Below are positions 13,696 through 22,692 of a stretch of DNA of 33,863 bases, in pieces. This stretch comes from Lachnospiraceae bacterium (lineage in GTDB: Bacteria > Bacillota > Clostridia > Lachnospirales > Lachnospiraceae), in the NCBI GenBank assembly GCA_024685005.1, contig JAIKWF010000034.1, positions 1-33,863 on the forward strand. Direction: 5' to 3'. A model generated the notes under the pieces. That model did no database searches, was not told where the DNA came from, and saw only the letters and a program-made list of their open reading frames with translations. Made by a program: the position numbers and the translations under genes. Numbering within the stretch: position 1 is the first letter of the stretch; every line of letters starts with the position of its first letter.

Positions 13696-16188
13696 CTACC
13701 TTTTCAGTGAGGGGGCTTTTGCCCCCTTTGCTATTTTACCGAAAGCATTTTTTCCGATGTGTTGGATCTTCTTGGATTTGTTCTTGATCGTTTTTAAGCG
13801 CTTACAGCCGAAGAAGGCTTTTGCTCCGATCTTGCGGACATTGGCGCCGATGGTGACTTTCTTCAGATTCTTACAGCCGTAAAAGGCTTTCTTGCCGATG
13901 CCTGTTATGATCAGAGGCGTGTTTCCGGCAGTGATCTTTTTCCTGATTCTGAATGTGCTGCAGGTCTTTTTCAGAGGCTCCTTCAGTGTGACGGTTCCCG
14001 CTAATACCTTATTGTTTCTCGTGGTAAGGCTTGTTACTTTGTATATGGCTTTTGTCTTGGGATCGCTGATCAGCATACCCTTTTTCAAATCTTTGTTTTC
14101 AATCTGATCTGCCCGGCAGATGCTGCAGGATACGGACGTTTCTCCATCGGAAGCGGGATTCTGTCCTTCTTCTTTTTGGGGCGTGTTTGGCTGACCGGCT
14201 CCCGTTCCGCTATTGGATTCATCCGCTATGGAAACGGGATTTTTGCTGACGGAGAATGTATCGTAGAGCTCGGTCTTGCCGGTATCCGGGTCAAAAGTGT
14301 AGGAATCATAACACAGTCTGTCATTCAAAATCCTTACAATACCGTACATGGGTTTTCCGGGCTGGATGTTGCAGGAGTTTTTTTCGGATACGGGATTATG
14401 CCCGATGGAAATGACATCATCGATTTTGGAGGCCACTTCATACTGCTTGGAAGCACAGGAATTGATGGTAATGTAATGCGTACCTGCAGTTTCCTGATTC
14501 CAAAGCCTCTTTTTTCCGGCAAAAGTAACTTCGCGCAGCAGCAGCCCCGGGTTTTTATCGGATACATAACCGGAGTAAAGCTGTCCGGAAGCGTCTGTTC
14601 CGTAGTAATAAGGGGCTGTTCTGGTGTAAACATGGTCATGGCCCTGCAGGACCAGATCCACTTTGTACTGCGCCATGATGGGCGGAAGGACCTTGCGGAA
14701 TTCCTTTACTTCTGGGTTGCTTGTGTGATCTCCTGTAGACATGGGGCCTTTGTGGAGCTGAAGGATCTTCCACTTGCAGTCTGCATTTTTTTCCAGCACA
14801 CTGATCAGCCACTTTTCCTGGGATTTAAAGGCGCTGCTTCCGGGATCTTCATTGGTATTGATACTGATATACAATACATCTTTTCCATAGGTATAATAAT
14901 AACATCCGCCTGAAAGAAGTTCGTCATCGCTTCCCTCGATATAGTCGGCATAGTTTATGTCAAACCGGTCGGTGAAGGAGTTGGTGAATTTGTCATGATT
15001 GCCGCTGCAGGGGCTGATGGGAAGGCTGCGCAGTACGTCAGCCGGCTCGTTTAATGCCCAGATCCATTGATACATGTTCAGGGAGGTGTTGGAATCATTG
15101 GTCAGATCACCGCTGAAAGCAGCAAAATCCAGATCAGGGTTTTCCTCGTATGCTTTTTCCAGAAGTCTGGCCCATTTCCGGTAGCCGCCCTTGGAGCTTT
15201 CCTGACAGTCTGTCAGATGGATGAAGGAAAGAGAAAAGTCTTTGGCTGTATCGCTTTTTTCCGTGCGGAAAGAAGCCGCATCCGAGTAACCCGCTTCGGG
15301 ACTGCCGACTCTGTAGAAATATACAGTATCGGGAGCAAGATCGGTCACATGGGCTTTGTAAATATGCCATGTTCTGCTGCCGGCATCGGTTCTGGAGGTT
15401 ACGGTTGCTTTGATATCAAGCGCATCGTTCCAGTTAGCATGGCTAACAGTTTCATTGTTTTTCTGTTTGAGCAGATATAAGTGAGAAGCATCGGATGTAT
15501 CGTCTGTACTCCAGGCAAATCCTCTCGAATAAATATCGCTGTAATAACTCATGGCAATGCCGGAGGGCGCTGCATCGGGATTGTAAGTGGGCGTTGTGCC
15601 GTCATCCCAGGAAGGCAGCTTGTCTGCGTCATGGATTTCAAATCCGCCGAAGGAAAAGGTGGCGGCGGTGGTTGCTTTAGGAAAATTACCTTTGATACGG
15701 ACAAGAGTAGGTTTTTTCTTCTTTAATACGTTATCCGTATCAGTGGGAAGCAAAAAGGTGACATAGCCTACATGCTGGGACAGAACGGTTCTGAGGCGTA
15801 TGAACTCACCGTCGCTTTTGCCGTAGCCGATGATCACTTCTTCGCCTGTGATATCAGCACCTTCTACCTTGATGCTCAGTGCATCTCCCGCTGTGTAGGT
15901 GTAGTCAGAAAGAGGGACTTCTACCCGGTACGTTTCTGTGGCATTGACGCTTTTAAGGGTACCGACGCCTCCAGAATCGGCATTTGATACAGACCAGTTG
16001 GAATCACCTGATTTCAGCTTGCCAAAGACAGCTGTGGAGGCTGCATAGATCTGTGTCTGCCAAACGGGAAGGGCAGCAATCCCAAAAGACAGAGAAAGGA
16101 CCAGCATAAACGCTCCCAGCAGAAGCGGTCTGCTGCGCCGGCAATCTCTTTGTCTCTTATTTTTAAAGTTCTGTACGTTTTTTTTCAT
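13696..16188 (-). CDS. Secreted purple-acid-phosphatase-like metallophosphoesterase with leucine-rich-repeat tail
   Basis: An 830-residue protein. Residues 21-48 are a hydrophobic export or anchor segment after a basic N-terminus. Residues about 55-200 look like a beta-rich domain of unknown type, and about 205-310 resemble a fibronectin-like PAP N-terminal domain (DLAPDTVYFYRVGS). The metallophosphoesterase core carries IHLTDCQ (Asp327), SGDLTND (361), SGNHD (396-399), LQLHKG (His479) and LQGHDHVYTRT (516-519), a full metal-ligand set. After a Ser/Gly/Pro-rich linker near 690-720, the tail has two or three BspA-type LRR_5 units (IGKKAFYGCKNLKKVTIG). AAGGAG before ATG 16188 (minus) sets the start; the frame upstream lacks a site. 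Probably an extracellular phosphatase or phosphodiesterase; substrate unknown. Confidence 0.9.
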   Translation of the reverse strand: MKKNVQNFKNKRQRDCRRSRPLLLGAFMLVLSLSFGIAALPVWQTQIYAASTAVFGKLKSGDSNWSVSNADSGGVGTLKSVNATETYRVEVPLSDYTYTAGDALSIKVEGADITGEEVIIGYGKSDGEFIRLRTVLSQHVGYVTFLLPTDTDNVLKKKKPTLVRIKGNFPKATTAATFSFGGFEIHDADKLPSWDDGTTPTYNPDAAPSGIAMSYYSDIYSRGFAWSTDDTSDASHLYLLKQKNNETVSHANWNDALDIKATVTSRTDAGSRTWHIYKAHVTDLAPDTVYFYRVGSPEAGYSDAASFRTEKSDTAKDFSLSFIHLTDCQESSKGGYRKWARLLEKAYEENPDLDFAAFSGDLTNDSNTSLNMYQWIWALNEPADVLRSLPISPCSGNHDKFTNSFTDRFDINYADYIEGSDDELLSGGCYYYTYGKDVLYISINTNEDPGSSAFKSQEKWLISVLEKNADCKWKILQLHKGPMSTGDHTSNPEVKEFRKVLPPIMAQYKVDLVLQGHDHVYTRTAPYYYGTDASGQLYSGYVSDKNPGLLLREVTFAGKKRLWNQETAGTHYITINSCASKQYEVASKIDDVISIGHNPVSEKNSCNIQPGKPMYGIVRILNDRLCYDSYTFDPDTGKTELYDTFSVSKNPVSIADESNSGTGAGQPNTPQKEEGQNPASDGETSVSCSICRADQIENKDLKKGMLISDPKTKAIYKVTSLTTRNNKVLAGTVTLKEPLKKTCSTFRIRKKITAGNTPLIITGIGKKAFYGCKNLKKVTIGANVRKIGAKAFFGCKRLKTIKNKSKKIQHIGKNAFGKIAKGAKAPSLKR
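13711..13737 (+). terminator. Rho-independent terminator inside the end of the opposing gene
   Basis: GGGGGC-TTTT-GCCCCC hairpin followed by TTTGCTATTTT. It serves the rightward SGNH gene but lies within the last codons of the leftward phosphoesterase gene (coding for Lys-Gly-Ala-Lys-Ala-Pro). It has no T-run in the leftward direction. Confidence 0.85.
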
Positions 16189-16231
16189 AAAAAACTCCTT
16201 CTTGTTGCGCGAAATACAAGTAACGCTATCT

Positions 16232-16260
16232 ATTATAAAATAGGAAGCGGGAAAAAACAA
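16232..16260 (-). promoter_or_regulatory. Sigma-A-type promoter of the phosphoesterase gene
   Basis: Read on the minus strand: TTGTTT (16260-16255), 17-bp spacer, TATAAT (16237-16232), about 44 bp before the start codon at 16188. Confidence 0.72.
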
Positions 16261-16362
16261 ATCAGAGGAGGGCGGATGGCTCTTTTCACAGAGCCTGAGC
16301 CGTGATAAAATTTAGAGTGACTGTTTCATTTCAAGCTGATATAACTTGGAGGATTACTTGCT

Positions 16363-16390
16363 TTGTCGTCGTAATATAGTCTGATAATAT
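16363..16390 (+). promoter_or_regulatory. Possible promoter of the surE-sbcDC gene run
   Basis: TTGTCG and TAATAT are separated by 16 bp, about 44 bp before surE. Both boxes are imperfect. It is the best rightward candidate in the 245-bp divergent gap. Confidence 0.4.
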
Positions 16391-16433
16391 AAAAGGAACA
16401 GAAAGTTAGCGAATGCTTACAAAAGGAAGAGGT

Positions 16434-17186
16434 ATGAATAAAGAAAAACGAATTTTGATCACAAATGATGACGGGATCATTTCCCCCGGCATTATAAGGC
16501 TGGCAGAGGCCGCCAAAGCATTTGGAGAGGTTTGGGTCATCGCACCCCGGGAGCAAAGAAGCGCTGCATCCCATTGTATCTCCCTTCATGCACCGGTGGA
16601 TGTTTATCCGGCGGATTTCCCGGTATCGGGGGTAAAGGCTTTTGCGGTGGAAGGAAGCCCTTCCGACTGTGTCAGGGTAGGGAGTCTGAGCATCATGCCG
16701 GAAAAACCGGATGTAGTATTGTCCGGCATCAATTTCGGATATAACGTGGCATCCGATGTGCAGTATTCCGCCACGGTTGGCGCGGCTTTTGAAGCAGCCT
16801 TTCAGGGCTATGCAGCGATCGCGCTGTCGGAAGGAACTAACTGCCATGAGGTGACAGATGCACATCTGGCAGATGTTTTATCGGAAACCATATCTCTGAA
16901 GGCGTTGCCGGGACAGATCGTAAATGTGAATTTCCCGGACTGCAAAATAGAGGAGTATCGGGGGATCCGCCGTGGCACCACTGTTTCGGAGGGCATGGTC
17001 TTTCGGGACAGCTACAATAAGGTGAAAGATCTTCCGGGAGGCGGCAGCAGCTGGATGGTAGAAGGGAAGCTTACGCTGGATTCCGAGGAAGGAACCGATT
17101 ATAGAGCGGTTTTGGAAGGCTGCATTTCCATCGGTGCCGTGAACAACGTGGGATATCCCGTGATCAGAAGGGAGGAATGGGAATGA
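16434..17186 (+). CDS. surE: 5'/3'-nucleotidase SurE
   Basis: A 250-residue protein of normal SurE length. RILITNDDGI near residue 6 holds the metal-binding Asp pair. APREQRSAASHCI near residue 37 has the conserved serine region, SGINFGYN near residue 93 the asparagine ligand, and YSATVGAAFEA near residue 107 completes the signature. SurE removes phosphate from nucleoside monophosphates in the cytoplasm. AAAAGGAAGAGG upstream of ATG 16434 picks this start over the in-frame ATG at 16413. Its stop overlaps the sbcD start (ATGA), so the two are translationally coupled. Confidence 0.95.
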   Translation: MNKEKRILITNDDGIISPGIIRLAEAAKAFGEVWVIAPREQRSAASHCISLHAPVDVYPADFPVSGVKAFAVEGSPSDCVRVGSLSIMPEKPDVVLSGINFGYNVASDVQYSATVGAAFEAAFQGYAAIALSEGTNCHEVTDAHLADVLSETISLKALPGQIVNVNFPDCKIEEYRGIRRGTTVSEGMVFRDSYNKVKDLPGGGSSWMVEGKLTLDSEEGTDYRAVLEGCISIGAVNNVGYPVIRREEWE

Positions 17187-18331
17187 AACTGTTTCATATT
17201 TCGGATCTTCATTTGGGAAAGCGGCTTTGCGATTATCCGCTGACGGAAGACCAGGAATATATTTTAAAGCAGATCATTTCTTTTGCTGATATCCATAAGC
17301 CCGACGCGATCCTGATCGCAGGGGACATCTATGACAGATCCATTCCCTCGGAGGAAGCCATGCGCTTGTGGGACGATTTTTTACTTTCTTTGTCCGGCAG
17401 GAAGATCCCTGTTTTGGCCATCAGCGGAAACCATGATTCGGAGGTGCGTTTCTCCGATCACGGGAGACTGATGGATTCGGCCGGTATCTATCTTTCCCCT
17501 GTCTACGACGGGAGTGCGAAAAAAGTGACCCTCCGGGATACATTCGGTGAGGTGGATTTTTGGCTGCTCCCTTTCCTGCGACCTGTTTCCGTGCGCAGAT
17601 TTTTTCCCGAAGAGACCATAGACGATTATACGGATGCCTGTCGCGTTGCCATCGAAAAAATGGGGATCGATCCGGAAAGGAGAAATGTTCTGATCGCCCA
17701 CCAGTTTGTGACAGGTGCAACAACCTGCGAATCTGAAGAGCTGTCGGTGGGAGGTTTGGACCAGGTTTCTGCCGGGGTGTTTGACGGATTTGATTATGTG
17801 GCCCTTGGGCATATACACGGAAAACAGAAGATCGGAAAAGAGACGGTCCGTTATTGCGGGACGCCTCTTAAGTATTCCCTGTCGGAAAAGGATCATCAAA
17901 AATCCGTGACCTTAGTAACCATTGAGGAGAAGGGTAAGGTCAGCGTAGATGAGATCCCCCTTGTTCCGAAAAACGATGTAAGACAGATCCGAGGGGATTT
18001 TGCGCAGCTTACGGATCCGGCGTATTACAATACCATGAAAACTGATGATTATATCCACGTGATCCTAACGGATGAAGAGGATATTCCCGATGCAATGGGT
18101 AAGCTGCGGCTAATCTATCCGAGAATGACAGGGCTTCGATATGATAACAGGCGGACTGCTGCAAGTGCGGTGATCACGGAGGCACGGGCCGTGGAAACAA
18201 AGTCTCCCCTGGAGCTTTTTGAGGAATTGTATCTGCTGCAGAATAATCAGGCTATGAGCCCGGAGCAGCGCAGCTTTTTACAGGAATGTATCGGATCGGT
18301 ATGGGAAGGGGAACAACATGAGACCGCTTAA
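17183..18331 (+). CDS. sbcD: Exonuclease subunit SbcD (Mre11-type nuclease)
   Basis: A 382-residue calcineurin-like nuclease. ISDLHLGKRL near residue 6, AGDIYDRSIPS near residue 46, ISGNHDSEVR near residue 81, IAHQFVTGA near residue 172 and LGHIHGKQ near residue 212 supply all Mre11-type metal ligands. With SbcC it opens hairpins and cuts protein-blocked DNA ends. GGAGG ends seven bases before ATG 17183, better placed than for ATG 17177. The gene overlaps surE by 4 bp and sbcC by 14 bp. Confidence 0.96.
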   Translation: MKLFHISDLHLGKRLCDYPLTEDQEYILKQIISFADIHKPDAILIAGDIYDRSIPSEEAMRLWDDFLLSLSGRKIPVLAISGNHDSEVRFSDHGRLMDSAGIYLSPVYDGSAKKVTLRDTFGEVDFWLLPFLRPVSVRRFFPEETIDDYTDACRVAIEKMGIDPERRNVLIAHQFVTGATTCESEELSVGGLDQVSAGVFDGFDYVALGHIHGKQKIGKETVRYCGTPLKYSLSEKDHQKSVTLVTIEEKGKVSVDEIPLVPKNDVRQIRGDFAQLTDPAYYNTMKTDDYIHVILTDEEDIPDAMGKLRLIYPRMTGLRYDNRRTAASAVITEARAVETKSPLELFEELYLLQNNQAMSPEQRSFLQECIGSVWEGEQHETA

Positions 18332-21089
18332 GCTTACTCTTTCGGCATTCGGACCCTATGCAGGGGAAGTGACCCTGGATATGCAGCTTTTGGGAACCGA
18401 AGGAATCTACCTGATCTGCGGCGATACAGGCGCAGGTAAGACCACCATATTTGATGCCATCTGCTTTGCCCTTTACGGGGAGGCCAGCGGCAGCAGCAGA
18501 GAGCCGGGGATGCTCCGCTCCCAATATGCTGCGCCGTCTGATACCACTATGGCAGAGCTGACTTTTTTGCATGGAGGAAAAGAATATCGTATCATGCGGA
18601 TCCCGGAGTATCTGCGGGAGGCTAAGCGGGGAGACAAGCTGGTAAAACAGATTGCCACGGCAGAGCTTTATCTGCCGGATGGCAGGGTGATCTCCAAGAT
18701 CAAGGACGTGAATGCGGCTGTAGAAGAACTGCTGGGCATTACCAAGCAGCAGTTTTCCCAGATCGTCATGCTGGCCCAGGGAGATTTCATGCGGCTCTTG
18801 CTTTCCGATACGAAGGAAAAAAGAGAGATCCTGCGAAAACTGTTTGATACGGGTAATTACCAAAAGCTCCAGGACCATCTGGAGGAAAAACGAAAAGAGA
18901 TCTCTGTGGAGTGGGATAACGAATCCGGGAATATCTCGCGGGCACTTAAGCAGATCCTGACTGACCCGGAGGATATGTATGCTGCAGATGCAAAAAAGGC
19001 AACGGAAGGTAATCTTCCCATAGGAGAAGTGTCCGCACTTTTGAAAAAGTTAGCAGCAGCTGACTGCGAACGGATCACTGCCACTGACAAGGAGATGGAT
19101 CAGGTCTCAATGGAACTGGAAAAAACCAATGAGATCCTGGGAAAAGCGGAAATGCTGGAAAAAACACGTCGGGAGCTGGAGGAAAACAGATTACTGCTTC
19201 CGAAGGAACAGGAAAAACTGGCGTTTGTTCTGAAGGAAAGTCTCGGAATCGATGCATTGCTTTTACAAAAAAGCCAGCTGGAAAAAGAAGAAGCCATGAT
19301 CAGGGAGCGTTTTTTCGATTATGACAGGATCGGTGAGCTCGTCTCTTCTTTAAAGGAACTGGAAGAAAAACAGAAGCAAAATAAGGAAACCCTTCAAAAA
19401 TCTCTTTCCCGGAAAGAAGCTTTAGACAGGCTGCTTCAGGAAGGGAAAAAAGAACAGGCCGCGCTTCGGGACGCGGGGACAGTTCTTGCCAAGCTTATGG
19501 GAGAGCTGGAAAAGTGTGCTGGGCAAAAAAACGGCTTGCAGGTTTTGCAGTCTCTTTTTTCGGAATATCATTCGGGAGAAGAAAAGGTCTCAAAGCAAAG
19601 AGAAGAGTACCGCCAAAAACTGCAGACCTATGAAACAGGGAAAAACAGAGCAGACGAAATGGAGCACCTGTTCTGGAACGGTCAGGCAGGTATCCTTGCC
19701 GAAAACCTTTCCGAGGGAGAGCCCTGCCCTGTCTGCGGCAGCCTGCAGCACCCTTCGCCTGCGACTTGCTCCGAAAATGTTCCGACCCAGGAGGAGCTTG
19801 ACGAGGCGAGAGAGGAAGCAGACAGATTGCGCGGTCTTTGCGAGAAAGCGGCTTCACGCTGCGCTGTTTTGCAAAATGAGCAAAAAGGCAGGGAGGAGAA
19901 TATTGCTATCCGCTTTAAAGAACTTCTGAAGGAACCTGCCGCAGAACTGCAGCAGATGGAACAGATCGCGGAGACGGAAAAAGGCAGAATGGAGGAAGCG
20001 CAAAAGGAGCTTTCTGAAAAGATCAAAGCGCAGCAGGAAAAAGAGAAGCGGAAACAAGAGCTGGATGAGAAGATCCCGGTATGGGAAAAAGAAACCGGCC
20101 AGTTGACAGAAACCATCACAACGCTGAAGGAAGAGGGGGCGCTTCTTCTCAGCCGGCAGGAAGAAAAGGAAGGCCAGCTTGTACAGCTGAAAAAGACGCT
20201 GCCCTTTGAAAACCGCAAGGCAGCCGAAGCAGAAGCCGGGAAAAAGCAGAAGGAAGCGAAGGAGTCAGAGAATAAGGCGATGCAGCTTCGCCAAAGATTA
20301 GAGGAGCAGCAGAGCAAAACCAGGCAGCTGGAGACAACCGTAAAAACCCAGGAAAAGCTGGTGGCAAGTGCGCCGGAGACAGACATTGCGCTGTATCGCA
20401 GGCAGGCGGAAGAGATCAGGATCAAACGAAAAGACCTGGTGGAAATGCGGGGGGAGATCTCACACAGAGCCGAGACCAACGAGAAGATAGAGAAGATCAT
20501 CTCAGAAAGTCTGCGTGATCTGGAGCGGATCGAGAAAAAGCTGCAATGGGTCAAAGCACTGGCGGATACGGCTTCCGGGAAGCTTACGGGAAAAGAAAAG
20601 GTGATGCTGGAAACCTATGTGCAGATGACTTATTTTGACAGGATCATAGAACGGGCAAACGTGCGATTTTACACCATGTCCTCGGGACAATATGAACTGG
20701 TACGAATGAGCCGGGCTGATAATGTGAAAAGTCAGAGCGGTCTGGAACTGGGCGTGAAGGATCATTATAACGGAGCAAAAAGGAGCGTGAAGACGCTTTC
20801 CGGAGGAGAATCCTTTATGGCTTCCCTTTCGCTGGCACTGGGACTTTCCGACGAGATCCAGATGCGCTCCGGCGGTATCATAGTGGATACGCTGTTTGTG
20901 GATGAAGGATTCGGTTCCCTGGATCCGGAAGCACTGGATCAGGCATACAAAGCCCTTTGCAGCATTACGGAGGGCAATAAACTGGTGGGGATCATTTCCC
21001 ATGTGTCCGAACTTCACGGGAAGATCGACAGACAGATCGTAGTAAAGAAAGATGCATTCGGTATCAGCAGTGCACGTATTGTGGTGTGA
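18318..21089 (+). CDS. sbcC: Exonuclease subunit SbcC (Rad50-type ATPase)
   Basis: A 923-residue SMC-like ATPase. ICGDTGAGKTTIFDAICF near residue 33 is Walker A, and FSQIVMLAQGDFMRLL near residue 150 is the Q-loop region. Two long coiled-coil arms rich in Glu, Lys and Gln flank the zinc hook CPVC at residues 470-473. LSGGESFMASLSLALGLSD near residue 827 is the ABC signature and DTLFVDEGFGSLD near residue 858 is Walker B. It partners SbcD in DNA end repair. The start overlaps the end of sbcD, with GGAAGGGG upstream. Length is normal for a Firmicutes SbcC. Confidence 0.97.
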   Translation: MRPLKLTLSAFGPYAGEVTLDMQLLGTEGIYLICGDTGAGKTTIFDAICFALYGEASGSSREPGMLRSQYAAPSDTTMAELTFLHGGKEYRIMRIPEYLREAKRGDKLVKQIATAELYLPDGRVISKIKDVNAAVEELLGITKQQFSQIVMLAQGDFMRLLLSDTKEKREILRKLFDTGNYQKLQDHLEEKRKEISVEWDNESGNISRALKQILTDPEDMYAADAKKATEGNLPIGEVSALLKKLAAADCERITATDKEMDQVSMELEKTNEILGKAEMLEKTRRELEENRLLLPKEQEKLAFVLKESLGIDALLLQKSQLEKEEAMIRERFFDYDRIGELVSSLKELEEKQKQNKETLQKSLSRKEALDRLLQEGKKEQAALRDAGTVLAKLMGELEKCAGQKNGLQVLQSLFSEYHSGEEKVSKQREEYRQKLQTYETGKNRADEMEHLFWNGQAGILAENLSEGEPCPVCGSLQHPSPATCSENVPTQEELDEAREEADRLRGLCEKAASRCAVLQNEQKGREENIAIRFKELLKEPAAELQQMEQIAETEKGRMEEAQKELSEKIKAQQEKEKRKQELDEKIPVWEKETGQLTETITTLKEEGALLLSRQEEKEGQLVQLKKTLPFENRKAAEAEAGKKQKEAKESENKAMQLRQRLEEQQSKTRQLETTVKTQEKLVASAPETDIALYRRQAEEIRIKRKDLVEMRGEISHRAETNEKIEKIISESLRDLERIEKKLQWVKALADTASGKLTGKEKVMLETYVQMTYFDRIIERANVRFYTMSSGQYELVRMSRADNVKSQSGLELGVKDHYNGAKRSVKTLSGGESFMASLSLALGLSDEIQMRSGGIIVDTLFVDEGFGSLDPEALDQAYKALCSITEGNKLVGIISHVSELHGKIDRQIVVKKDAFGISSARIVV

Positions 21090-21131
21090 GGCGTGCCGAA
21101 AAAGATGCAGGATAACAGGCGGAAAGGCTTT

Positions 21132-22679
21132 ATGAAACAAAGGGAAAACAGAAGGACAGCAACTTGGGCAGGTATGGTAATTTGTTTGCTGCTGCTTACT
21201 TTATGCGGGTGCGCATCACAAAAAGAAACAGGAGACAGCACGCAGACCGGCAATGAGCAGGAGCTTTCACAGATCGTCACGGATACTGAGGCAACAGATG
21301 ATACAGTCGGAGAGGGCGAGAGCGTGGAGACTGCTGCAGGAGAAAGTGAAGATGGCAGCAGCGAAGCTGTATCATCACAAAGCGACAGCGGTGCACGCCC
21401 GCAAAGCGAAGAAGCTGTAACAGAAGATGATGCTATTCTCTACGGAGATGAGCAGGAAGATGCCTATCTCCCTCTGCTTACCGGAAAAAGAGTAGCTCTT
21501 TTTTCAAACCAGACAGGGATCGTGGGTGACCGGACCCGGGGAGAAGAGCAGGCGGCAGATACAAGTGAAGCTGTCGGAGAGGGGGCTGATCTGCAGCCCT
21601 TCGGAAAGAATGCGGACGGATCTGATGTGATATATGCAGAGCATATACTGGATCTTTTGCTGGAGCGGGGCGTGGATGTGACGGTGGTTTTCAGCCCGGA
21701 GCATGGCTTTCGGAATGAAGCAGATGCCGGGGCAAGTGTTTCCGATCAGGTGGATGAAAAAACCGGTGTAAAGATCCGCTCTCTCTACGGAAGCTCCAAG
21801 GAGCTTACAGACGGTGACGTAAGCAGCTTTGACGTTCTTGTGATCGATCTGCAGGATATCGGACTTCGCTATTATACCTATTACCTGACTATGTATGATC
21901 TGATGGATGCCTGTGCCAGGGCGGGGCGGCAGATCGTCCTTTTGGACAGACCGAATCCCAACGGATTCTATGTGGACGGGCCGATCCTGCAGGAAGGATT
22001 TCATTCCGGTATCGGACGTCTTCCCCTGCCGGTTGTACATGGTATGACCCTGGGAGAACTGGCAAAGATGATCAATGGCGAAGGGTGGCTGTCGGCAGGA
22101 AAAGATGCAGCGGATCTTACTGTGATCCCCTGCCAAAACTACAGTCACAAGGATAAGCCTTTTATCGCTGTCAGACCATCGCCGAATATCAAGGATATGC
22201 GGGCAGTTTATCTGTATGCCTCGACCTGCTTTTTTGAAAACACGGCGATATCCGTGGGCAGAGGAACCGAATATCCTTTTACAATCTACGGAAGCCCTTA
22301 TTTGAAGGGAGCGGCAGGATACGATGCGTCTTTTACTCCTGTCAGTATGCCGGGGGCAACCGATCCGCCCTTCCGGGATCAGGAATGCTTTGGAAAAAGT
22401 TTAAGGCAGCTTTCTCTTTCGGAGGTGCAAAGCGCCGGCATTGATCTGCGCTATCTGACAGAAGCTTACCGGGCTATGCAGGAGACAGCGCCGGAGGTTT
22501 CTTTTTTCGGAAAACCGGATCAAAAGGGCAGATACTGGCTTGATCTTTTGAGCGGTTCGGACTTGCTGCGAAAGATGATCGAAGAAGGAAAGAGCCCGGA
22601 TCAGATCAAAGCCTCCTGGCAGGAGGAACTGGCGGAGTTCCGGGAAAAAAGAAAACCCTATCTTTTATATGAAGAATAA
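21132..22679 (+). CDS. DUF1343 (NamZ-like) lipoprotein
   Basis: A 515-residue protein from ATG 21132, preceded by GGAAAGG. ATWAGMVICLLLLTLCGC is a lipoprotein signal with the acceptor cysteine near residue 27. An acidic, low-complexity linker follows (near residues 30-105, rich in Glu, Ser and Thr). The rest is DUF1343: VALFSNQTGI, VVFSPEHGFRNEADAG, VLVIDLQDIGLRYYTYYLTM and LLDRPNPNGFYVDGPIL are its hallmarks. The characterised NamZ is an exo-beta-N-acetylmuramidase that recycles cell-wall sugars, so a surface peptidoglycan-trimming role is likely. An earlier GTG start at 21093 is possible but would hide the signal peptide. Confidence 0.9.
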   Translation: MKQRENRRTATWAGMVICLLLLTLCGCASQKETGDSTQTGNEQELSQIVTDTEATDDTVGEGESVETAAGESEDGSSEAVSSQSDSGARPQSEEAVTEDDAILYGDEQEDAYLPLLTGKRVALFSNQTGIVGDRTRGEEQAADTSEAVGEGADLQPFGKNADGSDVIYAEHILDLLLERGVDVTVVFSPEHGFRNEADAGASVSDQVDEKTGVKIRSLYGSSKELTDGDVSSFDVLVIDLQDIGLRYYTYYLTMYDLMDACARAGRQIVLLDRPNPNGFYVDGPILQEGFHSGIGRLPLPVVHGMTLGELAKMINGEGWLSAGKDAADLTVIPCQNYSHKDKPFIAVRPSPNIKDMRAVYLYASTCFFENTAISVGRGTEYPFTIYGSPYLKGAAGYDASFTPVSMPGATDPPFRDQECFGKSLRQLSLSEVQSAGIDLRYLTEAYRAMQETAPEVSFFGKPDQKGRYWLDLLSGSDLLRKMIEEGKSPDQIKASWQEELAEFREKRKPYLLYEE

Positions 22680-22692
22680 AAGGGGATGAACT

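Noticed and set aside
19475-19485. GGGGACAGTTC as a further copy of the hairpin repeat
   Set aside because: Only a few bases match, it lies within sbcC coding sequence and there is no hairpin arm.
19682-20554. 290-residue minus-strand ORF
   Set aside because: Shadow of the sbcC coiled coil; Ser/Phe/Cys-rich composition typical of antisense to Glu/Lys codons.
21093-21131. GTG start for the DUF1343 protein
   Set aside because: It would put 13 extra residues before the lipoprotein signal and has no ribosome site; ATG 21132 follows GGAAAGG.
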